From positions 12,482,175 to 12,546,174 of the forward strand of contig OZ037768.1 in the NCBI GenBank assembly GCA_964035545.1: a stretch of DNA of 64,000 bases, in the 5' to 3' direction. The DNA comes from Bugula neritina. Its lineage: Eukaryota > Bryozoa > Gymnolaemata > Cheilostomatida > Bugulidae. The position numbers were made by a program, and so were the translations under genes. Positions 11,871 through 23,427 of this stretch are shown in pieces; position 1 is the first letter of the stretch, and the number at the start of each line of letters is the position of its first letter. Under the pieces are notes generated by a model. It saw nothing but the letters and a program-made list of their open reading frames with translations. It ran no database searches and had not been told where the DNA came from.

Positions 11871-12704
11871 AATTTTTTACAAAACAAAAATGTTTGCCAC
11901 TGAGTCCTATTATATTATATTGAAGCTAGAGTAATAGTGGATTTAAACAATTACTAAGTTGAATCTAGAATACCATTGTTGTATGACATCATCTTTATTT
12001 GTGTACATTTTTACAGAAAGCATATATTATTGTCATGAAGCTATGTTGAGTGTTGATATACTTATACTGCAAGAATTATATTAGGATTATTCAGAGACTT
12101 TCGGACTTCAATCATCAGTTAGGGTAAGGTTTGCATGAAATAAATACTCAATAAATTAAAAGTAATTCCAGAACGAGTTTTAGTAATTGGGAAATTTGGA
12201 ACATTCACTGAAGAAAACAGAACAACAAATGCAAGTAACATTTTCCAACCTCAATGTGAATGTGAATATAAGTTCAACAAAGTAGATTTACGTGTAACGA
12301 GAGATGTTTGGGGGTAGCAAATCTTTTCTGGAAGAGTATAGTCATTAGAGAGCTGAGTGTTACGAATCTCAGTCTTATACAAACTACCGGCTTGACCATC
12401 ACCAGCCAGCTGGATGGAATGTTTTATATTAATACTAAAGAGAAACTGGTCTTTATATAATAAGTGATAGTACTATATCCATACTGAGATAACAGATAGT
12501 GTATATAATGTAATACAATAACTGCAAGTACTCACATAACTCAACATTATTGCAAGAAACATGATCTATGCTTCAAATTTGTGGGAGCACGGAATCTGGC
12601 CATACAATCTTGGAAAACTTACCAATTTTCTATCTATCTTCATGCTAAAAAAACTTAAGATTTCCTTCTGCTTCATATTTTGGAAGAAAATTGATCATAT
12701 TAAG
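11871..12704. other. Region between PLE A and inverted ankyrin exons
   Basis: Bases ~11880-12140 resemble, in plus orientation, the upstream flank of the plus-strand ankyrin gene (about 2230-2580), including the exon-like segment ending GGGTAAGG near 12126. The ankyrin exons that follow are on the minus strand, so an inversion breakpoint probably lies near 12150. A minus-strand open frame (12251-12472, 73 codons, no Met) containing LAGDGQAGSLYKTEIR is intact here and in unit B (37218-37439) but has an early TAG in unit C. It may be an exon of the inverted gene; I do not recognise it. Confidence 0.45.
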
Positions 12705-13429
12705 TTGACCACTATGTCTGTCAGCTGAAGAACAACCCGTTCTGGCAGTTGAGGAAAGACTAGCACCATACTTCAACAGGATCTCTGCTATGAGAACATG
12801 GTTTTTCTGCATGCACAGGTGCATTGGGGTTAATCCGTCCTAAAATGTACCATGATGACTTTATAACAGATAATGTAAGGGCTAAATCTCCTTCTGCTTC
12901 ATGTTTTTAAAGAAAGTTGACCTTATTAAGTTGACCACTATGTCTGTCAGCTCTAGAAGTTGTGGAGAGACTAGCACCATACTTCAACAGGATCTCTGCT
13001 ATGAGAGCATGGTTTTTCTGTATGCATAAGTGCATTGGGGTTATTCCATCCTAAAATGTACTATAGCAGTGGTATATTAACCAAACTTCTGCTTTAATTT
13101 TTGACAAAGATTTTACAATATTTACCTGACCACTATGTCTGTCAGCTGAAAAACAACCGGCTCTGGAAGTTGAACAAAGACTAGCACCATACTTTAACAG
13201 GATCTCTTCTACAAGGATGTGATCTTCTTCCATACTTAGATGCATTGGTGTTACTCCATTCTAATGGAGGGCCTGAAAAGTCAAATACTAAACTTATACT
13301 AAGTAATTCCAGAATTTTTGTTTCTATGTAAATTGTCAATGTTGATATTCTTCTGACAATCAGTTGTGCTGTAAACAGCCGGAATGGTCTTTTTCTTTTT
13401 CAGTGTGAAAACACTCTTGTACTTAAAGC
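12705..13429 (-). pseudogene. Inverted ankyrin-gene fragment A: linker exon plus three ankyrin exons
   Basis: Reading on the minus strand: 13429-13300 is a homolog of linker exon h (same 130-base length and phase; FKYKSVFTLKKKK). Three copies of ankyrin exon e follow: 13260-13126, 13050-12931 and 12839-12705. Each starts NG or DG-x-TPMH after an AG acceptor and contains EILLKYGASL. The first copy keeps its splice donor (CAG|GTAAAT). In the other two the same site reads CAACTTAAT, so the donor is lost and translation would run on. Exon h lies upstream of exon e, the opposite order to the plus-strand gene. The fragment could be a dead rearranged copy or part of a diverged inverted gene; I favour a pseudogene. 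Confidence 0.6.
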
Positions 13430-15228
13430 CTAGATGAATATATACTCTTTAACTTATATTATTACATTGAAAACATAACATTCTTTTTCATTAGGCTGAT
13501 TGCTAGAACCATTATTCTGACTTAAAACTTTTGATAGATTGACAAATTTTGCATGTCTTTACGTTTGCATTGTCCAAGTTCAACTTCACTTACTTTTGGG
13601 TTTGCTTTGATATGGGAAACACATTTGACTTTGTAGAAATATTTGCAATTTAATGTTGTAAAGCAATTTACTTAGCAGCATTTTAGCAAACAACGATAAT
13701 TTTATTCCTGTTTTTAAGATACAATAGCTAACCTTAGCTATTCTAAGATGATGTTAATTGTCTATTGAAATCACTTGCTGTAAAGTTGTATACATCTGGT
13801 TATCTATTTATTTATACAGCAGCATAGCGTTTCTTTTCCGCTTTACAATATTTATGGATGAACTGTTTTTTGTTGTTCAATAAATAAATGTTCACCAAAT
13901 CAACCTTTCCTGCTCATTGACATTTCTACATAATTGACTTTTGCATGTATTGGTAATGAGTACATGCAGTAAAGCACACTAATTATATTTAATACCAAAC
14001 ACCAGTCATGGATAAGTATGATTATAGAAAATTCTAAAACAGCTATTATAGTGACAAAAATGTCTGAAATTGAAAATGTCAGTCTAATTTCTTAAACAAA
14101 ATCAATAATTGAAAACAAATAGTTAGTGCTTTCTAAACTGATAAAAAATGAATTTTTCAGTTTGTGTAGCAGAGTTATTATAATTATCAAAAGATATCTG
14201 CTTGACAAATCTTGATTTGATAAATTAGTTATTATGATTCTCTAAGTGTGATGGCACCACTCAGTATTTATGTACATAGGTAATTGTGAAGTATTTTTAG
14301 TAGTTATTGCTCCAAGAAATATTATAATTATAAAGTTGTTGTGTTTAATATGTAATGACAATCTATTTAATTACATTATATTCATAGCAATGTAATTATA
14401 ATATTAGCATACAGTGTGCTTAAGCACCTGTTGTAATTACATTGGATTTTAAACCTAAAAACCAGAGTAGCATTTATTAATAACAATAATCTCAATTAAA
14501 TGTAGCTGGAAAATGTCTACTAAAGTTATGCACAACTGATTGTAGCTGCCAGCTGCATTGGAAAGATATGTCCGTTGTACTTAACAGTCTCTATTGAAAC
14601 CTTATAGAGGAGAAATGCAAATCATGTTCATTCTGCCAAAAACAGAAGTTGAACGAAAAAAGGGATCACTGCTACCACCCCCTGTACCAGCATAACTATC
14701 TCACACAATAGGTGTTGATTTGTTTTCTTTGAATGTAAAGAATCTGGTGTTATATTAGTAAATTTACTATTATTGTAATATGCTTTATTGAGCATTAAAC
14801 ATGTGAGAAGAGAAAGAGTGAGTGACAATATGTGTCTAAAATATTGGCTTTTTTCCTATAAAGCCTGTATATATGAAGATACAAGAGTAGAAAATTTGCC
14901 TAAAACTTAATGGTTGGTTGTTTAATGACCTAACAGTGATACAAGGAGTTGCATTATTGTGGATTTGTTGACAGAGGTGTTTAGCGACTATAGAAAGCCT
15001 GAGGTGATATTATCTGATAATCGAGTACGTTCTACTAATATAGTATTTCTAAGAGACATAATATCTCAGTTGAATTAGATTAATACAAGGTAAAAACCTA
15101 TAATATAAATTTGGTAAGCAAAAGGTTGAGTGAAATATAAAGCAAATAGTTAATGCAAGTGCAAATATACATATTTTTTGTATTGATACTATATATGATA
15201 AACTTATAATAATTATATTCATTTTATC
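13430..15228. other. Non-coding stretch upstream of inverted ankyrin exons A
   Basis: AT-rich sequence without a supported ORF, closely matching 38419-40117 of unit B. No further ankyrin, ZU5 or transposase coding was seen on either strand. The equivalent sequence beyond copy C falls outside the window. Confidence 0.5.
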
Positions 15229-15770
15229 CACTATAAATTTGTTTCACGTAATGCAAGCTATGCTTATCAGGTCGTTGTGGTGTATGGTTGAGTGATTTTG
15301 TTTTGAAATTTACATTGTTTATGTATTTCTACGCTTGGATGTCTTAACTAGCGTCTGTTAAATGCGCAAGCAAAAATTATGTTTGCACATGCTGGAAAGC
15401 TTTTTTGCGCTTGCTAAGGGAGGATAACTCCGATTGTTTCAAAATTACATATTTCTCATAGCGATGATTGGCTGGAGTCATTGTCATGTCTTGTCACAGT
15501 TGCTTGGTATAAGCATTCACATACAGAAAAAGCCAACATAACTCAGCAAACATATCTGGAATTTAAAAGAAAACAACACAAAATTCAGCCTAAAATAGAA
15601 TATTTTAAAAATTTGCTAATCGTGCTCAAATTTATCCAATAGATGTAACTTATGTAGCTATGAGAAATAATTGATGTATATTCAAAGCAACCGGAGTTAT
15701 CCTCCCTCAACAAACGCAAAGAGCTTTCCAGCACGTGCAAACATAAACGTTAATTTTTGCTTTCAAGTCA
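15229..15770. mobile_element. Decayed inverted pair of PLE 3' fragments, unit A
   Basis: Two fragments of the PLE family lie in opposite orientation. About 15229-15510 is antisense and includes a degenerate hammerhead (core CTGATAA instead of CTGATGA). About 15515-15770 is sense-oriented and encodes a damaged equivalent of the post-GIY-YIG segment. Both ends carry the shared motif near the protein C-terminus (GGAGGATAACTCCG and its complement). Unit B has the matching relic at about 40850-41430. No open frame remains. Confidence 0.6.
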
Positions 15771-16016
15771 AACTGATTATTAAATAATTATAGTGACTGT
15801 AAGCAATTCTGCAACCCTTGCGTAGTTATATCGATACAGTAAATGTAATTGCTATCTCTATAAGTATGTATAGCTGGTAAGTTACTGCTTAGTAATTAGT
15901 TTTCTACTAGACTAAAACTATGTCGTCATCTAAGGGTACTCCAAGTCCAACTCTTACTCTACAGTTACACTCTAACAGTAACTCTACGACTACAGTCTAC
16001 TCTCAGTCTCACCCTC

Positions 16017-16400
16017 AGTCTCTAGTACTGATACGGTAGTACTACTGCTACTACTGCTACTACTAGTACTAGTACTGTTATCACTAGTAGTAGTTCACTA
16101 GTTGTAGTACTGCTGCTGTTACTGCTATTACTAATACTACTACGTCTACCGCCGTCTACGACTACTGCTACTCCTGTTACTGCTAATACTAATAGTAAAA
16201 GTAATACTAATATAATAGTAATACTACTAGTACTACTACAAGTAGTAGTGCTAGTAGTACTGTTAGTATACTAGTGCCACTGTTAGTGTTACACTTACTG
16301 TTACTGTTAATGTTGCTGCTACTACTACTAATATTAGTATTAGTAATACTACTAGTAATAATAGTAATGGTATTGCTATTAGTATTAATATTATAATTAC
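16017..16400. repeat. Degenerate CTA/GTA trinucleotide array, unit A
   Basis: Imperfect (CTA)n and (GTA)n stretches ending the duplication unit. Open frames rich in Ser/Thr/Asn or Val/Leu across it are repeat artefacts. The matching array in unit B was split by the Ty1/copia insertion and is far longer (49941-50930). Confidence 0.85.
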
Positions 16401-16756
16401 TACTAACCAACTGAGCTTTAAATTTAATTCTACCATTTATTTGTAAGCAATTTATTTTTCGAAAGTTGTGATTTTCTTTATTGTTTAAAAATATAATTAG
16501 CAGTTAGGTAAATGTGTAATCTAAAACGAACTCACACTTTTGCATAGTGATTCTTGGGTAGCATGTGCTGCACATTGACAGCTGGAAACACATTTACATT
16601 AGATTATATATTTTAGCTAGTAACAAAACATTGCATAGTCATTATAAAACAAATCGAATCCATGCTAAGTAAATTTAAGCAACATTTATATTTCTAACAA
16701 TTATAAAAAGTATCCAGTGCCACTCTATTGTAATGTATCCAGAATGATCATTTCAG
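16401..16756. other. Unit A/B junction, non-coding
   Basis: AT-rich junction after the trinucleotide array, closely matching 50931-51293 at the B/C junction, which shows the units are in the same head-to-tail register. No gene seen. Confidence 0.5.
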
Positions 16757-17482
16757 AAGTTTTATTCAGCCTATGTGTTGTTCTTGGGGAAGTATTTGAC
16801 GTTGGTGTAGAAATCCTGACTTCTGCTGATGTAGAGGACAACTCTGTGACATGTGCCATCTGCACAAAGAAAGGGATAGAGAAAGTACCAGCAGTGACCT
16901 ACTGCACTGTTTGCAGTGAACTATTTTGTAGAAAACATGATGAGGTAATTCCTTCCCATAACTCTTTGTTAAATCAGTTGATGACTGTTTTTTTTCTCAA
17001 CTTTTCCACGTGATGGTCGCAATTGCTATAAATTCACGTTATTGTGAAATGCTTTTATGGGCAAATGGAAGAGAATGTAGGGCCAAAGTTTTTGCTTGAG
17101 TTTCCTGATATTGTTATTACATATACATTTTTACACATCAATTATTAATTACATTCAATTATTTGAAAAAATGTGAATAATTACAACCAATTACAATTAC
17201 AAAATACTAATTTCACCCCAACCCTGGAATATAGTGTGGTTAGCACTAGACTAAAATATATTAAAACAATTTGTAGGCGCGTGTATGTTTTCTTTCAATT
17301 TCTGGATATATACTATATTTAGGCTGTAGTAAACCGGTTATAATGTAGGTAGACAGATGTCTATGCTAGAAGAGGCAACTGTTAAGAGTGATAGTAGATC
17401 ATTTGATCTCCATGTGTATAAAGACATGTTGATTGTACCCAGATCTGATGAGAAAAAAGTTCTATTCTACCAACTCAACTGA
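16757..17482 (+). CDS. Small B-box-like zinc-finger gene, unit B (two proposed exons)
   Basis: Exon 1 at about 16757-16944 ends in a good donor (GATGAG|GTAATT). It encodes a Cys/His cluster, C-x2-C-x13-C-x2-C-x4-C-x2-H, read from TCAIC, YCTVC and FCRKH, like the first part of a TRIM/B-box zinc finger. Exon 2 is proposed at 17357-17482 after the acceptor GTAGACAG. It joins in phase 0, begins MSMLEEATVKSD, continues KDMLIVPRSDEKKV and ends YQLN then TGA. A donor-like GGTATT follows the stop, so the second exon may instead be untranslated. No RING or coiled coil is visible, and the first exon's 5' end is uncertain. Possible remnant of a TRIM-like gene; function unknown. Confidence 0.45.
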
Positions 17483-18238
17483 ACAGGTATTATGTATATA
17501 GTAGGAGTTATGTCCCTCCTATGACATTTTGTAAGCTTATGCAGTCCATGCTTCAGACTTGTCCGTTATATTATATCAAGTACGGACAACTTCAGAACTT
17601 TCCGATTCCCAAAATTCAAACACTTGCCAAAACAAGACTATGTGGAAATGTTGAAAAACCTGTCAAAGTGATAGCATAGGATAACACTGTTTTGACCAAT
17701 AAAATTTGTCAATTCATTTGCTGTGACATCACAGACAAGAACTAGTTCAGCTTTTCGCTGCTTCCATTTTTGTCCAATTCAACTTAACCTTTTTGTCAGG
17801 TATGTTTATTCTGCCAAACTCATTTCTTATCTTTCAGTTTATTCCCCAAGCCTTGGTTTATATTGCTGGTTATGATATCTCATAAGCAACTAGTAATCAT
17901 GATACAATATTCTACTGTTTAGAATAAATTTTTTTCATCTAAAGTTGTCTCCTCACTTCTTTTATCTTTCATTATAGGAAAGTAGGCTGATGTGGAGTAA
18001 GAAGTAGTTTCTACAGAAGACGCATCTGGTTGGTTTGGTTACAAAGTGACAAGTGAGAAGACAGCTGATTGGTCAGTTCTCCTGACCTAATAACACTGGT
18101 TGGTTATGTACATTACTATCCCATTCATATAATTTGTTATTGTAGAATTGTTTATAATATCATCCATCATACAGTACTGGTGACTCTGTAGTAGCAGTTA
18201 TTGTATATTATTTGCCTTATAAGAGTGAATATTCCATA
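17483..18238. other. Non-coding flank up to the TIR element insertion
   Basis: Matches about 763-1507 in unit A and 52011-52757 in unit C. Contains no supported gene. It ends at ATA (18236-18238), the left copy of the target-site duplication of the following element. Confidence 0.6.
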
Positions 18239-19432
18239 TAGTGGGGGTGCCAACATGCAAAAATGGGTGGGTGGAGCACATCAATACTAACCTTTGTTGC
18301 TATATATCACTGCAAAGCCAACATTCTACTGATCTCAGATCTGCGAGTACCTTTTTTGTATCTGGGGAGGGGGGGGTTCTCTCGTGAGAGGGGTGGATAT
18401 ACAGGGGTTCAGCATTTTTCAAGGGGGGACTATGGAACTCTAAATATTTAATTTTCTGAGTATTTTTAGTTTGACATTAAAAATATTTTCAAGGAATGTT
18501 GTACACATATGAAACTTTCTCTAACAAAAGTTTTGACCAAAAATAATAAAGTGGGCGGAGCCTATAATATGACAAACTACTTTTTTGCATATACCGGATA
18601 TTCTCTAAACTGCTACTTTTCTGTTCTAGCATTTAGAATGTTGATTTTCAGTATGAAAATACTCTATTGTGTTTTAATAATGCTCTCCAATTTTCATTAC
18701 ATTCTGAACTATATAACTTCTTTCCCAACCATGACAAATAAAAAACATAAAACGGGAGTTATCTCCTCCATTATAAATTATTGCATTTCTACCCAATAAT
18801 ATTGCTCTTTGTTGATAGGAACAACATCAGCATGATAAAAATGTATTCTTAGTGTATTTATATTAGCTTATTGACTTATTTTGAATAATTGATTACGATC
18901 AATACTATTAAGTATTAATATTCAATATTTACTGTATAAATTGAGTGTCAGCAATAATTAACAGACCACTAATATTCGATTTTTTATCCATAAGTATAGT
19001 AACATAAAATATGGTTCATAAAAAAGTAATATTATGATTTCAGCATCACAAGCAATTACTATGCTCTTTTATATCAGATATTGATAGACATTTTTAATTG
19101 TATTTATTTATAAATAAGATAGTATTTAAGTTTTAATTTACAATAGATCAAGCTTTATTACAAAGTTTTGTTATCTCTAGCGTTTATATACCAAATTAAA
19201 TATATTATAATTCTTCATCAGAACTGTGTTTGTTGCCACCATCATCATAATCAGGCTCTTTGTTTGAAAAAGAAGACTGGCCACTTTTGTTGTTGCAATC
19301 GAAACATTCACTTAAACCACAGCATTTCATCATCAGGCGCTTGCATTTGCATGCTTTACTCTTACAGCCTGCTTTTTTGCATTTACATGCTGTTAAAATC
19401 ACATCTGCGTTTCTCTCAAAATCATATTTTAT
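18239..19432 (+). repeat. Left long terminal inverted repeat of the 5.2-kb element
   Basis: Nearly identical to the complement of 22237-23427. The few visible differences include one base in ATGGG(T/C)GGGTGG and homopolymer lengths in the G-run near 18366. Its inner end carries an antisense copy of the last ~75 codons of the element's own gene, so the arm reaches into coding sequence. Confidence 0.85.
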
Positions 19433-19435
19433 CAC
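19205..19435 (-). pseudogene. Duplicated cysteine-rich gene tail inside the left arm
   Basis: Minus-strand open frame whose product repeats the C-terminus of the element's gene at the right end, with segments such as TACKCKKAGCKSKACKCK and GLSECFDCNNK. It lacks the rest of the protein and exists because the inverted repeat includes the 3' end of the gene. The cysteine spacing resembles CXC/tesmin-type zinc-binding motifs. Confidence 0.7.
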
Positions 19436-22400
19436 AAAACTTAGTCAAGAGACATTGCTGAATATGAAAAAGTCACTTGAGGATTCATGTAATCTAAATA
19501 CAGCATGGCTATTGGCAAGACTTGCCCCAATCAAACTATTTCAATTGGATATAAATCCTTCTACACATAATTGCCCCAGCTGGAGTAGCTTTAATGTAAG
19601 AAATTTGGTTGCCACAGAAGATAATAAAAGATCAGTCATTGGGTATTGCCCAATGATTAATGCACCATCAACAAATCCATCAACAATTTATACAATCCTT
19701 CTGCAGCTAAAAAAAACTATGGAAGTTTTAAATCAGAAACATTCAGTAATTACATTTGACCAAGCTATCTACGCAAGATTGCCAAAGAGATTCAATGGAA
19801 CAAATCAACTGAATTTTCAAACACAATAATTCGAATGGGCGGTTTTTATATCTTGATGAATTACATGGCAGCACTTGGCAAAATGGTAAAATCAAGCGAC
19901 CTCACCCAAGTTCTTGTGCACAGTGATATATATTCTGAAGTTACAGTGAAACAGGTGCTATGTGGTAAGCATTATAACAGAGGTGTACGGGCGCACAAGA
20001 TTTTTTATGAGGCAATATCAAGGCAGAAACTAAAATCTCTTTCGGAATAGCTTCAAGAAAATGATCAGTTTGACCCATCAGATTCTCATAATATTTCTAT
20101 TGATGATAACTTACGTGAATGGACCACTGTCGCAGATAAAGTTGCTACTGCTATAAAAAAGTTTGATTCTGATACTAAATTAAAATCTAACCTTTCAATG
20201 TTCTGGAGCTCCTACCTTCATGCAGTAGAAGCCATGTTGGGATTTATTCGAGCTGAGCGTAGTGGCAACTGGCAATTATATTTGGACAGTATGCGGGCAA
20301 TGCTACCAGTATTGTTTGCGTATGATCGCACCAACTACTCAAGGTGGCTGCCTATATACCTTATTGATATGCTAAATTTGCCTGAATCTGCTCCAGAAGT
20401 TTATGGAATGTTTGCAAAGGGTTCATTTACCGTAAACAGGACAAAAAAAAATTGCAGGTATGGCTCCAGATCAGGTCTTGAAGCAAACTTTGAACCGAGA
20501 CAGTAAAACATCTGGAGGTATTATTGGCATTAGCAACCACGAAGAAACTCGGACAAAAGGGTTCTTAACTAGTCATATCAGAGCCCAACTGCTTTCTTTG
20601 CAAAAGGATTTTTGCCAAATAGCCTCACAGTCATCAACACTACACAAGGAAGACACAATCATTACAACTATGAAGGATGATATTGATATACAAGCAATTC
20701 TTTTTACATTACAGCAGTTTGATGTTGAGTTGTTTAGCAATAATTCAACTGAACTTATTAATATTGCTACTGGAGTAAGTCCCGATGCGGAGACCTTGTC
20801 AATAGTGACTGTTATGGCTCAGGGAGCAGAAACGGCTCAAAAGTTTATTCAAGATAGACTCTTGAATGCAATAAAACCATTTTACACTGCTATTCACCGG
20901 CTTAAAATCCCTTCCTTTGAATTTGTGGCTAAATCACTTCAACCGGCCATTAAACCAAATGTTCCTAAAATATCATTTACTAAACTTCTCATAAGTGCCA
21001 AAAGCCAAGAAGTAGATTTGCATACAGTTCTAGAGAAAGAAATTGGTCCCATTCCTCTTGCTCTATTTACTGAAAACGGACAGATGAGAAAAACATGCAA
21101 ATCGCAACTAATGCATATTTTGGAACAGAAATATCTTGGAAACAGGGTCTCCAATGATGATAGTCAACTGTCCACCAACAAATCGATCATTATTGATGGT
21201 ATGTGCATACTTCACTCGGCAAAAACATCAGACACTTTTTATAACTACGCTCTGAAGATGTTGGAAATATTTTTTGAATGTGGCAAAGGATATACAAGGG
21301 TTGATGTAGTGTTTGACGTGTATTCTGAAACATCAATTAAAGCACAAGAGCGTATTAGACGGGGTGCCCAATAGATGTGCTCTATTTCCATTATTCATAA
21401 CAACGTGCCTGTTCCTAAAAACTGGAGTGCTTGTCTGAGCAATATTCACAACAAAAATGAGTTTGTAGATTACATAGTGAAGGTGCATAGAGTAGACATA
21501 TTGAGAAAATTCCAGCTGGTACATTTTTAGTGTGTAGCGCCAAAGAAGTCTGTGTTCTGCAAAACCATCATCGTTACAATTGTAACAAATTGACATCCAA
21601 TCATGATGAAGCAGACACGAGATTAATCCTTCACGCAGCTGATGCACTGAGTGATTATGATTTGGTAGTAATAAGATCAGTAGATACTGATGTTGCTATT
21701 ATTGTGCTTAACATCATCTTAGTAATGTTTTACCTGAGCAGGTTAATAAAGATGTAGTAATCTTTGTTGGAATGGGGAGTCACAGAAGATATATATCTCT
21801 TTTTGAATTAGCCAAAAGAATTCCACAAAAAATTCTCAAGAATCTGTTATCACTCCATGCACTTACAGGTTGTGACTCAGTAAGTTCTATCTTCAGAATA
21901 TCTAAAAAGCGTGCTTTGGAGGTACTTGAAAAGGGAAGCTATAATCTGTCTTTAGGTTCTGATGATTGGTCCCCATTATCAGATGAAACATACTTAGAGT
22001 GTGAATGATTTGTCTCCAACCTATACGGTGCTTATGATGATATCACTGAAGCAAGATATAAAATATTGGCTTTAAAAAATGTCTGCAGTGAAGCACAGCT
22101 ACCACCTAGTAGGAATTCCCTAGAATATCACGTGAAACGAGCCAATTATCAAGTTACACTTTGGCAACTTGCTTTAACACCTATTTTACTTCATCAGCCA
22201 ATTTTTGACCATGGTTGGAATACTAACTTGACTCCAATAAAATACGATTTTGAGAGCAACGCAGATGTGATTTTAACAGCATGTAAATGCAAAAAAGCAG
22301 GCTGTAAGAGTAAAGCATGCAAATGCAAGCGCCTGATGATGAAATGCTGTGGTTTATGTGAACGTTTCGATTGCAACAACAAAAGTGGCCAGTCTTCTTT

Positions 22401-22461
22401 TTCAAACAAAGAGCCTGATTATAATGATGGTGGCAACAAACACAGTTCTGATGAAGAATAA
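19433..22461 (+). pseudogene. Element gene: FEN1/XPG-like 5'-nuclease with cysteine-rich tail, broken
   Basis: One long ancestral frame, now interrupted: frameshift near 19783, TAG at 20048, frameshift in the A-run near 20445, TAG at 21372, frameshifts near 21507 and 21710, TGA at 22006; end TAA at 22459. The N-terminal part contains RMGGFYILMNYMAALG and GKHYNRGVRAHKIFYEA. A middle part has FWSSYLHAVEAMLGFIRAE and RTNYSRWLPIYLIDML. Four motifs of the FEN1/XPG/XRN family then occur in the right order: an Asp near IIIDGM; VDVVFDVYSE followed by basic residues; DEADTRLILHA...SVDTDV, which matches the acidic metal-binding cluster; and LHALTGCDSV...SKKRALEVLEKG, which matches the helix-three-turn-helix DNA-binding motif. 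The tail is a CXC-like cysteine cluster. Mechanism unknown; the nuclease assignment is by motif only. Confidence 0.65.
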
Positions 22462-23427
22462 TAATATATTTAATTTGGTATATAAACGCTAGAGATAACA
22501 AAACTTTGTAATAAAGCTTGATCTATTGTAAATTAAAATTTAAATACTATCTTATTTATAAATAAATACAATTAAAAATGTCTACCAATATCTGATATAA
22601 AAGAGCATAGTAATTGCTTGTGATGCTGGAATCATAATATTACTTTTTTATGAACCATATTTTATGTTACTATACTTATGGATAAAAAATCGAATATTAG
22701 TGGTCTGTTAATTATTGCTGACCCTCAATTTATACAGTAAATATTGAATATTAATACTTAATAGTATTGATCGTAATCAATTATTCAAAATAAGTCAATA
22801 AGCTAATATAAATACACTAAGAATACATTTTTATCATGCTGATGTTGTTCCTATCAACAAAGAGCAATATTATTGGGTAGAAATGCAATAATTTATAACG
22901 GAGGAGATAACTCCCGTTTTATGTTTTTTATTTGTCATGGTTGGGAAAGAAGTTATATAGTTCAGAATGTAATGAAAATTGGAGAGCATTATTAGAACAC
23001 AATAGAGTATTTTCATACTAAAAATCAACATTCTAAATGCTAGAACAGAAAAGTAGCAGTTTAGAGAATATCCGGTATATGCAAAAAAGTAGTTTGTCAT
23101 ATTATAGGCTCCGCCCACTTTATTATTTTTGGTCAAAACTTTTGTTAGAGAAAGTTTCATATGTGTACAACATTCCTTGAAAATATTTTTAATGTCAAAC
23201 TTAAAATACTCAGAAAATTAAATATTTAGAGTTCCATAGTCCCCCCTTGAAAAATGCTGAACCCCTGTATATCCACCCCTCTCACGAGAGAACCCCCCCC
23301 CCAGATACAAAAAAGGTACTTGCAGATCTGAGATCAGTAGAATGTTGGCTTTGCAGTGATATATAGCAACAAAGGTTAGTATTGATGTGCTCCACCCGCC
23401 CATTTTTGCATGTTGGCACCCCCACTA
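22237..23427 (-). repeat. Right long terminal inverted repeat of the 5.2-kb element
   Basis: Mirror copy of the left arm. It contains the true 3' end of the element's gene (through about 22461), then AT-rich sequence and a GC-rich terminal segment. Confidence 0.85.

Larger units (their letters stand above)
18239..23427. mobile_element. 5.2-kb TIR element encoding a FEN1/XPG-like nuclease (degraded)
   Basis: Inserted element bounded by TAGTGGGGGTGCCAACATGC and its inverse, flanked by ATA on both sides (18236-18238 and 23428-23430). Units A (1501-1510) and C (52751-52760) have the uninterrupted site with a single ATA or near-match, which proves insertion and fixes the ends. The inverted arms are about 1.2 kb each (18239-19432 and 22237-23427) and nearly identical. 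Between them lies one plus-strand gene broken by frameshifts and stops. I see no RNase H-fold DDE/D transposase, reverse transcriptase, tyrosine recombinase or Rep/helicase. A 3-bp duplication and long TIRs fit a DNA transposon, but the only recognisable enzyme belongs to the 5'-nuclease superfamily. Confidence 0.75.

Noticed and set aside
12093-12130. 29-base exon-like segment as a definite ankyrin 5' exon
   Set aside because: It also occurs upstream of the inverted exons, and its phase could not be linked to the acidic exon; left as a possibility only.
18239-18260. CACTA/EnSpm assignment for the 5.2-kb element from its CCCACTA end and 3-bp duplication
   Set aside because: The ends are reversed (outer end reads TAGTG, not CACTA) and the coding is unlike an EnSpm transposase.
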